From assembly GCA_947463915.1 (NCBI GenBank), contig CANHVO010000008.1:1-52362 (forward strand): 52,362 nucleotides of DNA, written 5' to 3'. The notes beneath the pieces were generated by a model. It was not told where the DNA came from. It did no database searches and was given only the letters and a program-made list of their open reading frames with translations. The DNA is from Planctomycetaceae bacterium (GTDB taxonomy: Bacteria; Planctomycetota; Planctomycetia; Pirellulales; Pirellulaceae). The translations under genes and the position numbers were made by a program. This document shows, piece by piece, positions 14,557 through 23,321 of the stretch. Position 1 is the first letter of the stretch. The number at the start of each line of letters is the position of its first letter.

Positions 14557-15999
14557 TTAGCCGACTGTTTGCGGTACTCGCATCGGAACAATTTGATACG
14601 CCCGAGACCGGAATAGGAAGTCGATCAAGTTCCCTTCGTGTGGTTGCAACCAATTGAGACGGCTCGTTGGCATCGGACCAATGTTCAAGCGATCAATATG
14701 CGTCGCATTGGTCAAGTCATCAATCCACGCTTCATCGGCAGTGAGCGCTGTGCCGACCAGTGTCGGTCCAATCGACTTGATCATGTCCTTTTGGCTGCAC
14801 TGCACTACCGAGACGAATGGAAACATGTACTCCTTCATCGCGACTCCGCGTTGCGGCGAGTCGGCGGTAACTACCATCGGACGCAAGTAAGCAGATCGTT
14901 CACGCTCAACGAGTCGCTCACCAAAAGAAGCTGTCATGTCGGTCACGCCAGCTTCGGCCAAGTCCTGCTGGACCATAGCGAAAGTTCCTTTGGCCATCTG
15001 CGGATTGGTGAATGCCGCCAGTGCTGCCTTCGGATCGGTAGGTGGCAAAATCTCGATAGCTCCCATTCGAGCAGCAAGCGCCTCGCCGATGGCTTTGGTG
15101 TGGCGAGATGCCCAAATGCCTGAACAATTGATGCAACTCCGGCCTGAATTGCTTAGGACACTCTCAACCATCAAATCCAAATAGTCTTCCCAATGGTCGA
15201 CAACATCGTCACCGATCAAGATCTTCGAAAATCCCGGACCGTGCGCTTGGACGCGTGGATTGCCTGAATATTGTTCGACCGTATGTGCACTGCCAAAGAT
15301 CATGCTTCGGGAACACTTGTTCATGATGGTTGAACCAACATCGTGCCCGCCTGGGTACAAACAAAACGCTTCGGCAGGAATCCCCGCCTCAATGTAAGCA
15401 CTGATCATTCGGTAAGGGGTCCATGGCTCTTGCGAGCCCGGTTTCAGCACCAAGCCAACCTGGAGAGGAACAGCAGGAAGCCACAACGTATGTACGCCGG
15501 GTGAGTTGTTCGGCAAAACAGCGCCAAGCACTGGTGTCTGACACTGGTAACTCACCGTCACATTGCGACCTTCTTCACCGTAACCTTTGCTGAAAATGTC
15601 GAGAGCTAAACCTCGCGTGAGGGCGTCGAGAATCGTGTCGATGTTGCTCAAAACAAAACAGTTCTTCTGCATGTTGTTTCGACACATGTGCTCGGGGAGA
15701 CCAGTGCTCGCCGATTGCTGATGAATGAACTCGTCGACCGTCTGTTGACCGTCACCCAGCGGCAGTGTCTCATGTTCGAAAAGGTGCGCCGCCCTCTTGC
15801 AGCGAGCAATCAATTCGGGAGTGGGAATGGACCGCAGCGCCTTCCGAGCATTCGCAGCTTTCCGCATGTCCATCTCGACCATGCCGCCATTTACTTGCCC
15901 GATCTTCGCAATAGGCTCGCCAGTATCAAAATGAAATACTTCCTGGAAATCAAGTGACTTGTATTGCTTGCCCCAGCGAATTGGGTTGATCGTCAGCAC
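14557..15999 (-). CDS. Aldehyde dehydrogenase-superfamily acyl reductase (LuxC-like role)
   Basis: NAD(P)-dependent enzyme of the aldehyde dehydrogenase fold, 480 aa. It has PNNSPGVHTLWLPAVPL (oxyanion Asn region), LKPGSQEP (cofactor-binding Lys186) and SNSGRSCINCSG, giving catalytic Cys289 with a second Cys at 292. No obvious general-base Glu appears at the usual YPGG-region position (PGGHDVG), as in acyl-CoA or acyl-enzyme reductases, which do not hydrolyse a thioester. The start is GTG at 15999 with GGGAG nine bases upstream; the longer frame begins with TTG. It is the last of three same-strand genes after an adenylating enzyme and an alpha/beta hydrolase. A role in reducing the activated acyl group to aldehyde is inferred. 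Confidence 0.75.
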   Translation of the reverse strand: MLTINPIRWGKQYKSLDFQEVFHFDTGEPIAKIGQVNGGMVEMDMRKAANARKALRSIPTPELIARCKRAAHLFEHETLPLGDGQQTVDEFIHQQSASTGLPEHMCRNNMQKNCFVLSNIDTILDALTRGLALDIFSKGYGEEGRNVTVSYQCQTPVLGAVLPNNSPGVHTLWLPAVPLQVGLVLKPGSQEPWTPYRMISAYIEAGIPAEAFCLYPGGHDVGSTIMNKCSRSMIFGSAHTVEQYSGNPRVQAHGPGFSKILIGDDVVDHWEDYLDLMVESVLSNSGRSCINCSGIWASRHTKAIGEALAARMGAIEILPPTDPKAALAAFTNPQMAKGTFAMVQQDLAEAGVTDMTASFGERLVERERSAYLRPMVVTADSPQRGVAMKEYMFPFVSVVQCSQKDMIKSIGPTLVGTALTADEAWIDDLTNATHIDRLNIGPMPTSRLNWLQPHEGNLIDFLFRSRAYQIVPMRVPQTVG

Positions 16000-16121
16000 G
16001 TTTATAAACTCCCGAGAATGTAAGTGACAATGGATTCGCCCCAACAGATTCGTCGGGGGCTACAGGTGATCGGAAATCATTTTCACGAATCACCAATGGG
16101 ATGAATTTGGCTTGAAATGAA

Positions 16122-17252
16122 CTAGTAGACACCAACGGTGGTTGAGGAAGCAAACGCCCTATAAGGCCGAACACCGCTCACGCCATCCCACGGATACTTC
16201 GTGTAAGGCATCTCTCGTTCCCCTTCGTCTCGCTCCAAAAATCCAGGGACAAAGAACTCCTTCGTCATTGTGTAGAGTTTCACTCGGCCTGTTTCGCCAT
16301 ACCCAACAACCTTGGTATGGTCATCGAAATCAACGACTTCGACGACTGCTCTAGGTTGTGGAGCGTAGTAAGCAATCGTGTAGTCTTCCTCTAGGATCAC
16401 CGGCCTTGAACAAGCAAGCCCCATCAGCGTATTGCCGTACGTTGGCGTCATGTAAACACCGCTCTCTTCGGCTGGACCGCCGAGGAGTTCCTCGACGCAA
16501 AAACGTGTCCACTGCGGAGTGAATTCCGTCCCTCCTGAGAATATCCCAGTGATCCCGATTTCTTGGATACTGGTATCCTTTTCCGCTAGTCCAGCAGCCA
16601 GCGACTCAAGCAACTTCGGCGTCGTGAACATGCATTTAATATCGTGATTTGCCGTCAAGATAGTAATGGCTTGATCAATGCAATGACGCTTGTATTCCTC
16701 TAGGTGCTCCATCCAGCCCTTCTTAATCAGCTTGACTACCCAGCGTGGATCTAGGTCGATACAAAAGCATATCCCGCCGCGATACTGACATAGATGTTCG
16801 ATCGCCAAACGCAGACGTCGCGGACCAGACGGGCCGAGCATCAACCAATTACTTCCTTTCGGAAAATACTCATCCGGCAGTGTATGGCTGAACAATTCGT
16901 AATCGATTCGAAAATCATCGATTACCATTCGGCTTTTTGGGATACCCGTTGTTCCCCCGGTCTCAAAAACGTAGGTAGGTTTTCCCAACAATCCCTTTGG
17001 TATCCAACGGTTGATCGGACCTCCGCGAAGCCATTCATCTTCAAATTCTGGAAACTTCTTCAAGTCATCGAAAACCTTCACTTCTTTCAACGGATCGAAC
17101 TTGAGCTCTTTTTTCTTCTCAAGCCAAAAAGGCGACCCCGTTGAGTCATGAAAGTGCCACTGCACCGATTCATAAGCATGTTGATCGAGGGATTGCTTTG
17201 CGGTCGCGATTTGCTCGGTTGTAGCCAACCAGGCGGGAGATGAAGCGGTCAT
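16122..17252 (-). CDS. LuxE/phenylacetate-CoA ligase-like adenylating enzyme
   Basis: Carboxylate-activating enzyme of the AMP-forming superfamily, 376 aa from the ATG at 17252. The P-loop is ETGGTTGIPKSRMV (residues 97-110), equivalent to the SGTTGxPK motif. Further landmarks are ITGIFSGGTEFTP and YGNTLMG, and a C-terminal GYGETGRVKLYTMTKEFFVP. The length fits acyl-protein synthetase LuxE (about 370 aa) better than phenylacetate-CoA ligase (about 430). It should make an acyl-adenylate and transfer the acyl group to a thiol; the acceptor is not evident. It lies 122 bp upstream of the reductase and 132 bp downstream of the hydrolase. An upstream TTG at 17354 would lengthen it but adds no family sequence. 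Confidence 0.75.
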   Translation of the reverse strand: MTASSPAWLATTEQIATAKQSLDQHAYESVQWHFHDSTGSPFWLEKKKELKFDPLKEVKVFDDLKKFPEFEDEWLRGGPINRWIPKGLLGKPTYVFETGGTTGIPKSRMVIDDFRIDYELFSHTLPDEYFPKGSNWLMLGPSGPRRLRLAIEHLCQYRGGICFCIDLDPRWVVKLIKKGWMEHLEEYKRHCIDQAITILTANHDIKCMFTTPKLLESLAAGLAEKDTSIQEIGITGIFSGGTEFTPQWTRFCVEELLGGPAEESGVYMTPTYGNTLMGLACSRPVILEEDYTIAYYAPQPRAVVEVVDFDDHTKVVGYGETGRVKLYTMTKEFFVPGFLERDEGEREMPYTKYPWDGVSGVRPYRAFASSTTVGVY

Positions 17253-17384
17253 AGATGGTAGGGTAGGGATAGAGACGTGGTGGATCGAACAACTGTCCGA
17301 CCTCTGCTGAACTGACTTTCCGCCAGCATTGTAACCGAATTTCCAGGCCTGCAAAACGCTTGCTTTCGGCGTCCGTCTCTTCGT

Positions 17385-18242
17385 TTAGGTCAAATCCCGT
17401 ATCCAATTGCCGATACAATCGCCAAGCTGGCCCAAAACCCCGCGATAGGAATGGTCCGCGTCAGCGATCACGCAAACGGTTTGCTTAGCATCAGAGGCGA
17501 CTAGGCTTAGTTGTCGCTTTAGATCGATGTCCGCACCACGAAAGTTTGCCGAGCCCTCCTCAACCTCAAATTGGCCAAACGTCCAAAGCGTTGGAATTCT
17601 CAATTGGTCGGCGAATGCAAGATAATCGTACTTGTCGCCGCTTCCGTATTTGTCTTTGTATGTTGAAGCGCATATCCACATCGGCAATGGAAAACGGACC
17701 TTCATCACGAACTCAGGAGCCCCATTCTCACAATTGTCTGTGGCCTCAGCGAGATGACGCTGGAAGACCGGCCCACGAACAGGGTCCTTAAGCAATAAAT
17801 CCGTGTTTAGGCGTGGAGGAGATATTGCTACCAGCGAGCTAAGGTGATCATGTTTTTTCAGGCTCCAAAGCAGGCACTTGAGGGCTCCCAAACTATGCCC
17901 TAACAATGAAATGCGTCCCACCCCTCTCCCGACCAGGAACTGGACCCAAGCATCTAGATCAAGCTGGCTGGCGGAGAGGCTCTCGATCTGCGAACCCAGC
18001 CGCATCGGTGTCGGTCCCGTATTGAAGCTGAGGATGTCGTGCCCGCGAGTATTGACAATCAGCACTGCAGTGTCTTCGGTTGCGAGTTTTCGGCTAAGCT
18101 CGCTAAGTAGCGTTGAACTATAGAAGTTGCTGTTCACTCCATGAACGCAGATCCAAGCCTTTTCAAGCCGACGAGGCTCGGAAAGAAAACCATGCAACTT
18201 CACTCCGTCGCTTGTCGTGGTCTGTACTAGTGTTCCGAGCAT
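17385..18242 (-). CDS. Alpha/beta hydrolase (possible LuxD-like acyl hydrolase)
   Basis: Serine hydrolase of the alpha/beta fold, 285 aa. The nucleophile elbow is LLGHSLGALK (Ser117), the oxyanion region is CVHGVNSNFYSS, and the catalytic His is in DADHSY (His264). ATG at 18242 is preferred over an in-frame TTG at 18257, which lies in a terminator. No signal peptide, so cytoplasmic. As first gene of the trio with an adenylating enzyme and an aldehyde dehydrogenase-like reductase, it could release the carboxylic acid that the next two enzymes activate and reduce. Sequence alone does not distinguish an esterase from a thioesterase. Confidence 0.8.
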   Translation of the reverse strand: MLGTLVQTTTSDGVKLHGFLSEPRRLEKAWICVHGVNSNFYSSTLLSELSRKLATEDTAVLIVNTRGHDILSFNTGPTPMRLGSQIESLSASQLDLDAWVQFLVGRGVGRISLLGHSLGALKCLLWSLKKHDHLSSLVAISPPRLNTDLLLKDPVRGPVFQRHLAEATDNCENGAPEFVMKVRFPLPMWICASTYKDKYGSGDKYDYLAFADQLRIPTLWTFGQFEVEEGSANFRGADIDLKRQLSLVASDAKQTVCVIADADHSYRGVLGQLGDCIGNWIRDLT

Positions 18243-18255
18243 TTTCGCGATCGTC

Positions 18256-18287
18256 AAAAAAGAAGGCCATCGAACAAGTCGATGGCC
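18256..18287 (-). terminator. Rho-independent terminator of the Gly-rich protein gene
   Basis: On the minus strand a perfect 8-bp stem GGCCATCG/CGATGGCC with a 7-base loop (18265-18287) is followed by a T-rich tract (TTCTTTTTT, 18264-18256). It lies 36 bp after the stop of the gene ending at 18324 and ends only 14 bp before the hydrolase ATG. The hydrolase trio therefore either starts its transcript inside this region or depends on read-through. Confidence 0.8.
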
Positions 18288-18323
18288 CCAATACTTCGTT
18301 CGTCACGTTACGCACGTGATCAA

Positions 18324-19493
18324 TTACCTAATTGGACTAACAACCGGTGCATTATTGTTGTCGTCGGCTGCAGCCACGATCCCAACTGCAGCGAGAGCGC
18401 CAATTGCTGCAAGACCGCCCAAACCGCCAACTCCAGCACCGATACCACCGCCACCGCCGCCGCCCCCACCGAATCCACCGCCAAAACCACCTCCGCAGCC
18501 ACAAGTCGAGGCTATTCCGCAATCATCGACAGGTACCGCACAAGCGTCAGTAACAACGGTCTCGACCTGTTGCTCGCATGCCACAACCTCGCAGCAAGCA
18601 ACAACTTCAACATTCATCTGACCGCAAGCGTCCCCAATAGCAGAAATCAATCGACTGCCATTCGAGCCAACCGATGCATTCGAATTGCTCACAAGTTGAA
18701 AGGAAGTTGCCGCAAAACCCGAGTTACCCGCCGCCACGAATCCATAAGCACCGGGCTTCAGGCCTTCAAACGAAAACTTGCCTGTGCTATCGGCCACGGT
18801 TCTCGCTACCTCTTTACCGTTCCGAAGAACATAAACGACCATGTCCTCCATCTTCTTTTGAGCGATCGCAGAACCAAGTTGTCCAGAAAGCTTTCCTTCG
18901 CTATCAATTTTTACCAAGTGCGATTTGCTGAACGACCGCGAATCTCCGAGCGGATCTGTTGAAATGTCTTGAATTTCTTCTCGAACAGTATAGCTCGGCA
19001 ATGATTGCGATCGAAGGATTTCGGTAATCTTCGCGCCGGCTGGACGAACCACGCGGACCTCAACCGAACTGCCCAAGTGACTGTTCTCTGCGTCGAGCAC
19101 TTGCAATGAGAATGCGGCAATGGATTCGTTGGTACGAACCACCAAAGAGTAAGAGCCAGTCTTGACGTCCGACAAAACGAATGCTCCCTTATCGTCAGCC
19201 TTTGCGGAGTAAACCACTTCGCCATCGCGAACCAATGCGACAGGAAGCCCCATCGAAGGTGCCGAACCGTTGTCGTTCAACTGAACCAAGCGACCAGAGA
19301 TCGAGTTGTCTTTACTCAAACAGACCCACTGATTGCTGAACAACTGATTCAGTTGCGTGGTTGACGCTTCATTATTTACCACCGAAACGCTGTCATCTGC
19401 GTAAAGGCTTGGCGCTATTCCGAACGACAAACTTGTGGACAACACTAATGTAAAAAGCTTCGAAAATCGGTTCAGACGTGATTCAAAATTCAT
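18324..19493 (-). CDS. Secreted protein with carboxypeptidase-regulatory-like repeats and Cys/Gly-rich tail
   Basis: Exported protein of 389 aa. The ATG at 19493, with AGGA upstream, gives a signal peptide ending near SLYA-DD. Two beta-sandwich units of the carboxypeptidase-regulatory/SpaA type follow. The first is near residues 50-130 (SGRLVQL, DDKGAFVLSDVKTGSYSLVV); the second is near 200-265 (GKLSGQL, DSTGKFSFEGLKPGAYGFVA). The C-terminus has a Cys-rich stretch (VVACCEVVACEQ, DDCGIASTCGCGG), a run of about 20 Gly/Phe residues and an Ala/Gly-rich hydrophobic segment. This layout is common in planctomycete envelope proteins; a cell-surface role is inferred. Terminated by the hairpin at 18256-18287. 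Confidence 0.75.
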   Translation of the reverse strand: MNFESRLNRFSKLFTLVLSTSLSFGIAPSLYADDSVSVVNNEASTTQLNQLFSNQWVCLSKDNSISGRLVQLNDNGSAPSMGLPVALVRDGEVVYSAKADDKGAFVLSDVKTGSYSLVVRTNESIAAFSLQVLDAENSHLGSSVEVRVVRPAGAKITEILRSQSLPSYTVREEIQDISTDPLGDSRSFSKSHLVKIDSEGKLSGQLGSAIAQKKMEDMVVYVLRNGKEVARTVADSTGKFSFEGLKPGAYGFVAAGNSGFAATSFQLVSNSNASVGSNGSRLISAIGDACGQMNVEVVACCEVVACEQQVETVVTDACAVPVDDCGIASTCGCGGGFGGGFGGGGGGGGGIGAGVGGLGGLAAIGALAAVGIVAAADDNNNAPVVSPIR

Positions 19494-19800
19494 GTTGTAA
19501 ATTCCTGGTTCAGGCAAATCTCTGATTTAACGACACCCCCCATTGGTGATATCCGATAGCTAAAGCTTTCACAAGCTTTTTTTAGCAAAAACACAGAAGA
19601 ATTGATAGAATCAGAACAAAAGGCCAATCCGCAGTAGTCACCACAATACGGTAACTACTCAAAACTCTTTTGAAGATTCTTATTAAGACACAGCCGACAA
19701 AAGTGAGCCTGAGGCGCTAGCCGAGTTCTTTTGACCTGCAAAAATCAGCTCGCGCCTCCATCTCATGAGAATGAAATCCGGCTTTTGTCGGCCTTAACTA
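19494..19800. other. Intergenic region before the Gly-rich protein gene
   Basis: It holds the upstream region of the 18324-19493 gene and, near the other end, a large inverted repeat (19693-19792) just after the next gene's stop. The middle (about 19520-19690) is A/T-rich with no recognisable feature. Confidence 0.5.
19693..19792 (-). terminator. Long hairpin after the coiled-coil protein gene, containing a repeat
   Basis: Outer arms GCCGACAAAAG (19693-19703) and CTTTTGTCGGC (19782-19792) are perfect inverses. Inner arms GAGGCG and CGCCTC pair inside. TGAGCCTGAGGCGCTAGCCG (19704-19723) matches the inverse of 46249-46268 at 17 of 20 bases. It starts 9 bp past the stop codon, so a transcript-end function is plausible; there is no T-tract of the classic kind. 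Confidence 0.5.
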
Positions 19801-21264
19801 TTAAGGCTTAATAGCGTTTCGTTTTTCGAAAATCTCAGAAACGCGACCGGTTCCCTCAGCACGTCGAGGCTCCTTGAATTGGTCCAGATTAGGACGCATC
19901 GCGCTGCCCATTGGAGAAACGTCCGATTCCCCCGACGCACGTAACCAGCCCTGAAGTTTGTCCACGTTGATAAAGCTAATGCCCTTCGATTTGGCATCGG
20001 CCTCAAGTTCTCTTCTCGCTTTTGCTGCTGCGTTATCGTTTGCGGGGTCAGCGTCCCCACCTGGAGTTCGCTTGAAATCCTCTCCCATAACCATCCAGCG
20101 AGTGTCGAAACTCAATTTACCTTTATAAATAGCCCCAGGTGGTAAATCGAGAGTTACGACGCCGCCATTTTGCTCAATCAACGCCTTGATAGTCTCTCTG
20201 TCGTCTGTTCCGTCCCCGTTCATGTCCATCTTGCCGACCAAGGCAATTTCGGTTTTTTGATTTGGATTCCAAGTTGGCGAATAAATCTTGTCGCCTGTCA
20301 AAATCGTTGTTGGGGCACGATCTGAAAGAACTCGACATCTCGAAAGCCGATCGTCTGACTGAATAACTTCGATTCTCGCTTTCGGCTTGGCATCCGCTAC
20401 GCGGCTGGTGTTGCTGTCAATTACGCCAAACCTAACTCCTGGTCGCAATCCATTGAGTTTTCCTAGGTTGATCCAGACCAGATCGCCACCGTTGGTAACT
20501 TGAGTGATTTCTCCTTGAGCGTACTGGAAGTCTTCGCCCTTGATCTCTTCGAGCTTGCGAACCACGCCGTCCAAAGTCTTCTGGAGCTCAGCATTCTTTT
20601 TCGTTTGCTCCTCTACCCGACCTTCCAAATCCCTGGCTTTTTTCTGCACGGTTTGAAAGGTCTTGTTTTTCTCTGCTACTTCCTTGTCCCACTTTTCTTG
20701 TTGGTTTTTGATGTCTTCCGCGTACTTTACCAACTCCTTGTCGAGTTTGACGGAAAGATCCATGGCATTCTGCTTTTCAGCCTCGCGGGCTTTGGTTTCT
20801 TGAGCCAGTTTTAACTCGAACTCTTGCTTTTGAGTTTCCTCTCTCTCTCTGGACGACAAGAGCTGCTGATTGCGAGCTCGGAGCTCAGCCATGAGTGTGG
20901 TCGCCAGTTTTGAATAGCTTCGCTCGGAAGCACTTGGCCCCAACAATTCCATGTTGTTTTGAAAAGTCTTGATCGCTGCATTCAGGTTTTCGTCAGTCGT
21001 AATCTGAGTCTTCATTTGCTGAAATTCGGCTTCAGGAATTGGCTTTCCTACTCCAATCATGCTCTCCAAAAGCTGACGACGAGTGCTCTCCTCACGCAGG
21101 GTCGTTTGGGCTTTTTGTTCCCTATCCAACGCTGCATCGACTGTTTTTGCACTCGTTCCGTTTGCGAAAATAACATATGCCACCGCTCCGAGGCACACGA
21201 CACTCACGATCGACATGACGATGACGTAGGCTTGCCAAACATAGACATTGCGATCGCGAGCCAT
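19801..21264 (-). CDS. Membrane-anchored coiled-coil protein, conserved hypothetical
   Basis: Protein of 487 aa, function not recognised. One N-terminal transmembrane helix (about 12-34, VIVMSIVSVVCLGAVAYVIF) is followed by a long Glu/Lys/Gln-rich coiled coil (about 45-225). A C-terminal globular region includes GGDLVWINLGKLNGLRPGVRFGV, read in two parts: GGDLVWINLGKLNG and LRPGVRFGV. That resembles the small beta-barrel of FlgT-like C-terminal domains. A short MNGDGTDDR segment looks like an isolated calcium-type loop. The ATG at 21264 has GAGG upstream. It is divergent from an exported beta-propeller protein. A structural or scaffold role at the inner membrane is possible but unproven. Confidence 0.7.
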   Translation of the reverse strand: MARDRNVYVWQAYVIVMSIVSVVCLGAVAYVIFANGTSAKTVDAALDREQKAQTTLREESTRRQLLESMIGVGKPIPEAEFQQMKTQITTDENLNAAIKTFQNNMELLGPSASERSYSKLATTLMAELRARNQQLLSSREREETQKQEFELKLAQETKAREAEKQNAMDLSVKLDKELVKYAEDIKNQQEKWDKEVAEKNKTFQTVQKKARDLEGRVEEQTKKNAELQKTLDGVVRKLEEIKGEDFQYAQGEITQVTNGGDLVWINLGKLNGLRPGVRFGVIDSNTSRVADAKPKARIEVIQSDDRLSRCRVLSDRAPTTILTGDKIYSPTWNPNQKTEIALVGKMDMNGDGTDDRETIKALIEQNGGVVTLDLPPGAIYKGKLSFDTRWMVMGEDFKRTPGGDADPANDNAAAKARRELEADAKSKGISFINVDKLQGWLRASGESDVSPMGSAMRPNLDQFKEPRRAEGTGRVSEIFEKRNAIKP

Positions 21265-21612
21265 AAAATACCTCGAAAACTCTGAAGAGACGGAACGGTT
21301 GGATCAATGGAGAAGGGACCAAAATCGAGAACGCGTGACCTCACAGCCCGACTAAATCCCGCATTTTGCCTTTATCCACCTACAGCATCCTAAATCGCAG
21401 CGCTACCGACGTCAAACATTCTCGCATGGCTCAGGTCGCTTTTTTGCTTGAAATCCTTTGCCCCCCCGAAAGCGAACCGTTTGGACCGAATAATCGGATT
21501 AATCCGACAACCACAAGACATGCGCGAAATTGGATTTCTTGTTCGCAAGTTGCCCTGGCATCAACTAGTATTCTAGTGAGGACTCATCTTGTTTATTACG
21601 GAGCTTTACCCA
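21265..21612. other. Divergent promoter region
   Basis: About 350 bases between two divergently transcribed genes. It must hold both promoters. No palindrome, repeat or clear -35/-10 pair stands out. GGAG at 21600 serves the plus-strand gene. Confidence 0.4.
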
Positions 21613-23310
21613 ATGACATTCCAATCGATTCGCAGCCGATTCCTGGGCACCCTTTTGTCGGGCCTTTCTTTAACGACTCTGTGTTCCTTGGAGCCAGTTC
21701 GGGCGGATAACAACTCGGATGATTTGGCCTCAATTGGCTTGACGGTTCACTGGGAGGCGAATGTTGGAGGCGCACCTCTCGCAAACGGAAGTCAAAGTTT
21801 TGTCCTTTGGTCGCACACGACGGAAAAACGCGAGTTCGTGAACGTTCGATTTGCGCCCAAGCAAAATAGTCGCGTGGCGATCAAAAATGGAATCGAGAAA
21901 CTGGGGATTCCATCTGGAACCATCGGATCGGTAACGAAAGTTCTCGCCGAAGGGACGCAATTTGAAGTCGAGTTTTTAGACTCAAATGGAAAAACTATTG
22001 GTACGACCGTGATGGAGGCCAAGGATGTTTCCCCCATCGATACACGAATCATCGAACGTATTCGCGGCGAGGAGGTTGATCAAAAGAAGCTCGACCAAGC
22101 CATCATCAGCGGAGAAAAAGTTCTAAAAACGCCGAGACTCGGACTTGAGGGGGCAACCGAAAAAGCTCAGAAACTCGTTGCAACCTACAAAGCCCTGGGC
22201 AAAAAAGTCGACATCGAGCCATACAGCCAGCGAATCGTCTACGCAGTCACCCTCACAACGAACGGTATCCTTGAATCGATGGATGCAGAATCGGGTGCGC
22301 TCCTTTGGCGAACGGAAGCTGGCAAATCGACTCTTCCTATGTTCGGCCCCGGTGTGTCTGACGATTATGTCGTTGTTACCAATGGCAATGTTTTTTACGT
22401 ATACGAACTTGCAACTGGAAACATGGTCACCTCTCGCCGTTTGGCATTCACGCCGACTGCTTGTCCGACCGTTCTGGGCGACAAAGTTATTGTCCCCTCA
22501 GTCGACGGACGACTCGTTGCGTACGATATCAAAAAATCCGAAATTGCCCCAGGAGTCATCCGCACGGGCACCGAAAATCGACTCGGCGTTGTCATCTCCG
22601 CAGATCGGCAATTCTTCGCTTGGCCCACAGATAGCCGACTCATTCAAGCCAAAATGGACAAGCTTCCAATGCTGTGGAACGCCATTGGCCTGCACGAGCC
22701 AATCCTGTCTTTACCGATTGCAACCCAAAGTGGCTTTCTCGCTTCAACGGTACTTGGCACCGTATTTCATTGCTCGAAGGGACGCGAAGATAGCTTGTTT
22801 TGGAAGTCACGATTGGCTGTTCAAGTTTCCCAACCTCCTTTAGCAAACAAAGAACTCGCCTTTATCGTCAGCGACGAAGGGAACTTGTTTGCGCTCCGAA
22901 TGCAAGATGGTTCAGACGCTTGGGGGCACCAACCCCGGAACATTCAAAACATGATCGCCGTCGGGAAAAAACACATCTATGTCAAGGACTCGCGAAACTC
23001 CTTAGTCGCAATCGATTTGGCAACCGGTCTTGAATCAGGACGTTCCAATTTGATTCTTCCAACAGTGGTTCCAAACAAAATCACCGACCGACTCCTATTC
23101 GTCACCAAACAAGGACAAGTGACTTGCCTCCGTGAAATAGACGCAACAGCCCCCTCGTTTACTACCGACATGAACGCGGAGTCCACAGCCGCTCCAGTCA
23201 CTCCTAAGAAAACGGAAGAATCATCGTCAACCAAGATGGACGACGATACCAATGTCTTCGAAGGGGCAGGATCAACGACCTCCGGGGACGACCCTTTCAA
23301 AATCGATTGA
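21613..23310 (+). CDS. Exported PQQ-like beta-propeller protein
   Basis: Secreted or periplasmic protein of 565 aa. The ATG at 21613 has GGAG nine bases upstream; the in-frame TTG at 21589 is rejected. Signal peptide: about 40 residues, ending near PVRA-DN. Residues 45-145 resemble a small beta-rich domain (VHWEANVGG, FVNVRFAPKQ). Residues 200-510 carry PQQ-like propeller blades (MDAESGALLWRTEAG, YVYELATGNMV, LVAYDIKKSE, FALRMQDGSDAWG, LVAIDLATGLESG). The C-terminal tail is rich in Ser, Thr and Asp and probably disordered. Such propellers usually bind proteins; PQQ binding is not implied. No catalytic motif was seen. Confidence 0.8.
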   Translation: MTFQSIRSRFLGTLLSGLSLTTLCSLEPVRADNNSDDLASIGLTVHWEANVGGAPLANGSQSFVLWSHTTEKREFVNVRFAPKQNSRVAIKNGIEKLGIPSGTIGSVTKVLAEGTQFEVEFLDSNGKTIGTTVMEAKDVSPIDTRIIERIRGEEVDQKKLDQAIISGEKVLKTPRLGLEGATEKAQKLVATYKALGKKVDIEPYSQRIVYAVTLTTNGILESMDAESGALLWRTEAGKSTLPMFGPGVSDDYVVVTNGNVFYVYELATGNMVTSRRLAFTPTACPTVLGDKVIVPSVDGRLVAYDIKKSEIAPGVIRTGTENRLGVVISADRQFFAWPTDSRLIQAKMDKLPMLWNAIGLHEPILSLPIATQSGFLASTVLGTVFHCSKGREDSLFWKSRLAVQVSQPPLANKELAFIVSDEGNLFALRMQDGSDAWGHQPRNIQNMIAVGKKHIYVKDSRNSLVAIDLATGLESGRSNLILPTVVPNKITDRLLFVTKQGQVTCLREIDATAPSFTTDMNAESTAAPVTPKKTEESSSTKMDDDTNVFEGAGSTTSGDDPFKID

Positions 23311-23321
23311 TTCGCGGTCTC

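Noticed and set aside
14557-18242. Full bioluminescence (lux) operon
   Set aside because: No luciferase alpha/beta (LuxAB) or flavin reductase gene is present; only the aldehyde-supplying half has analogues.
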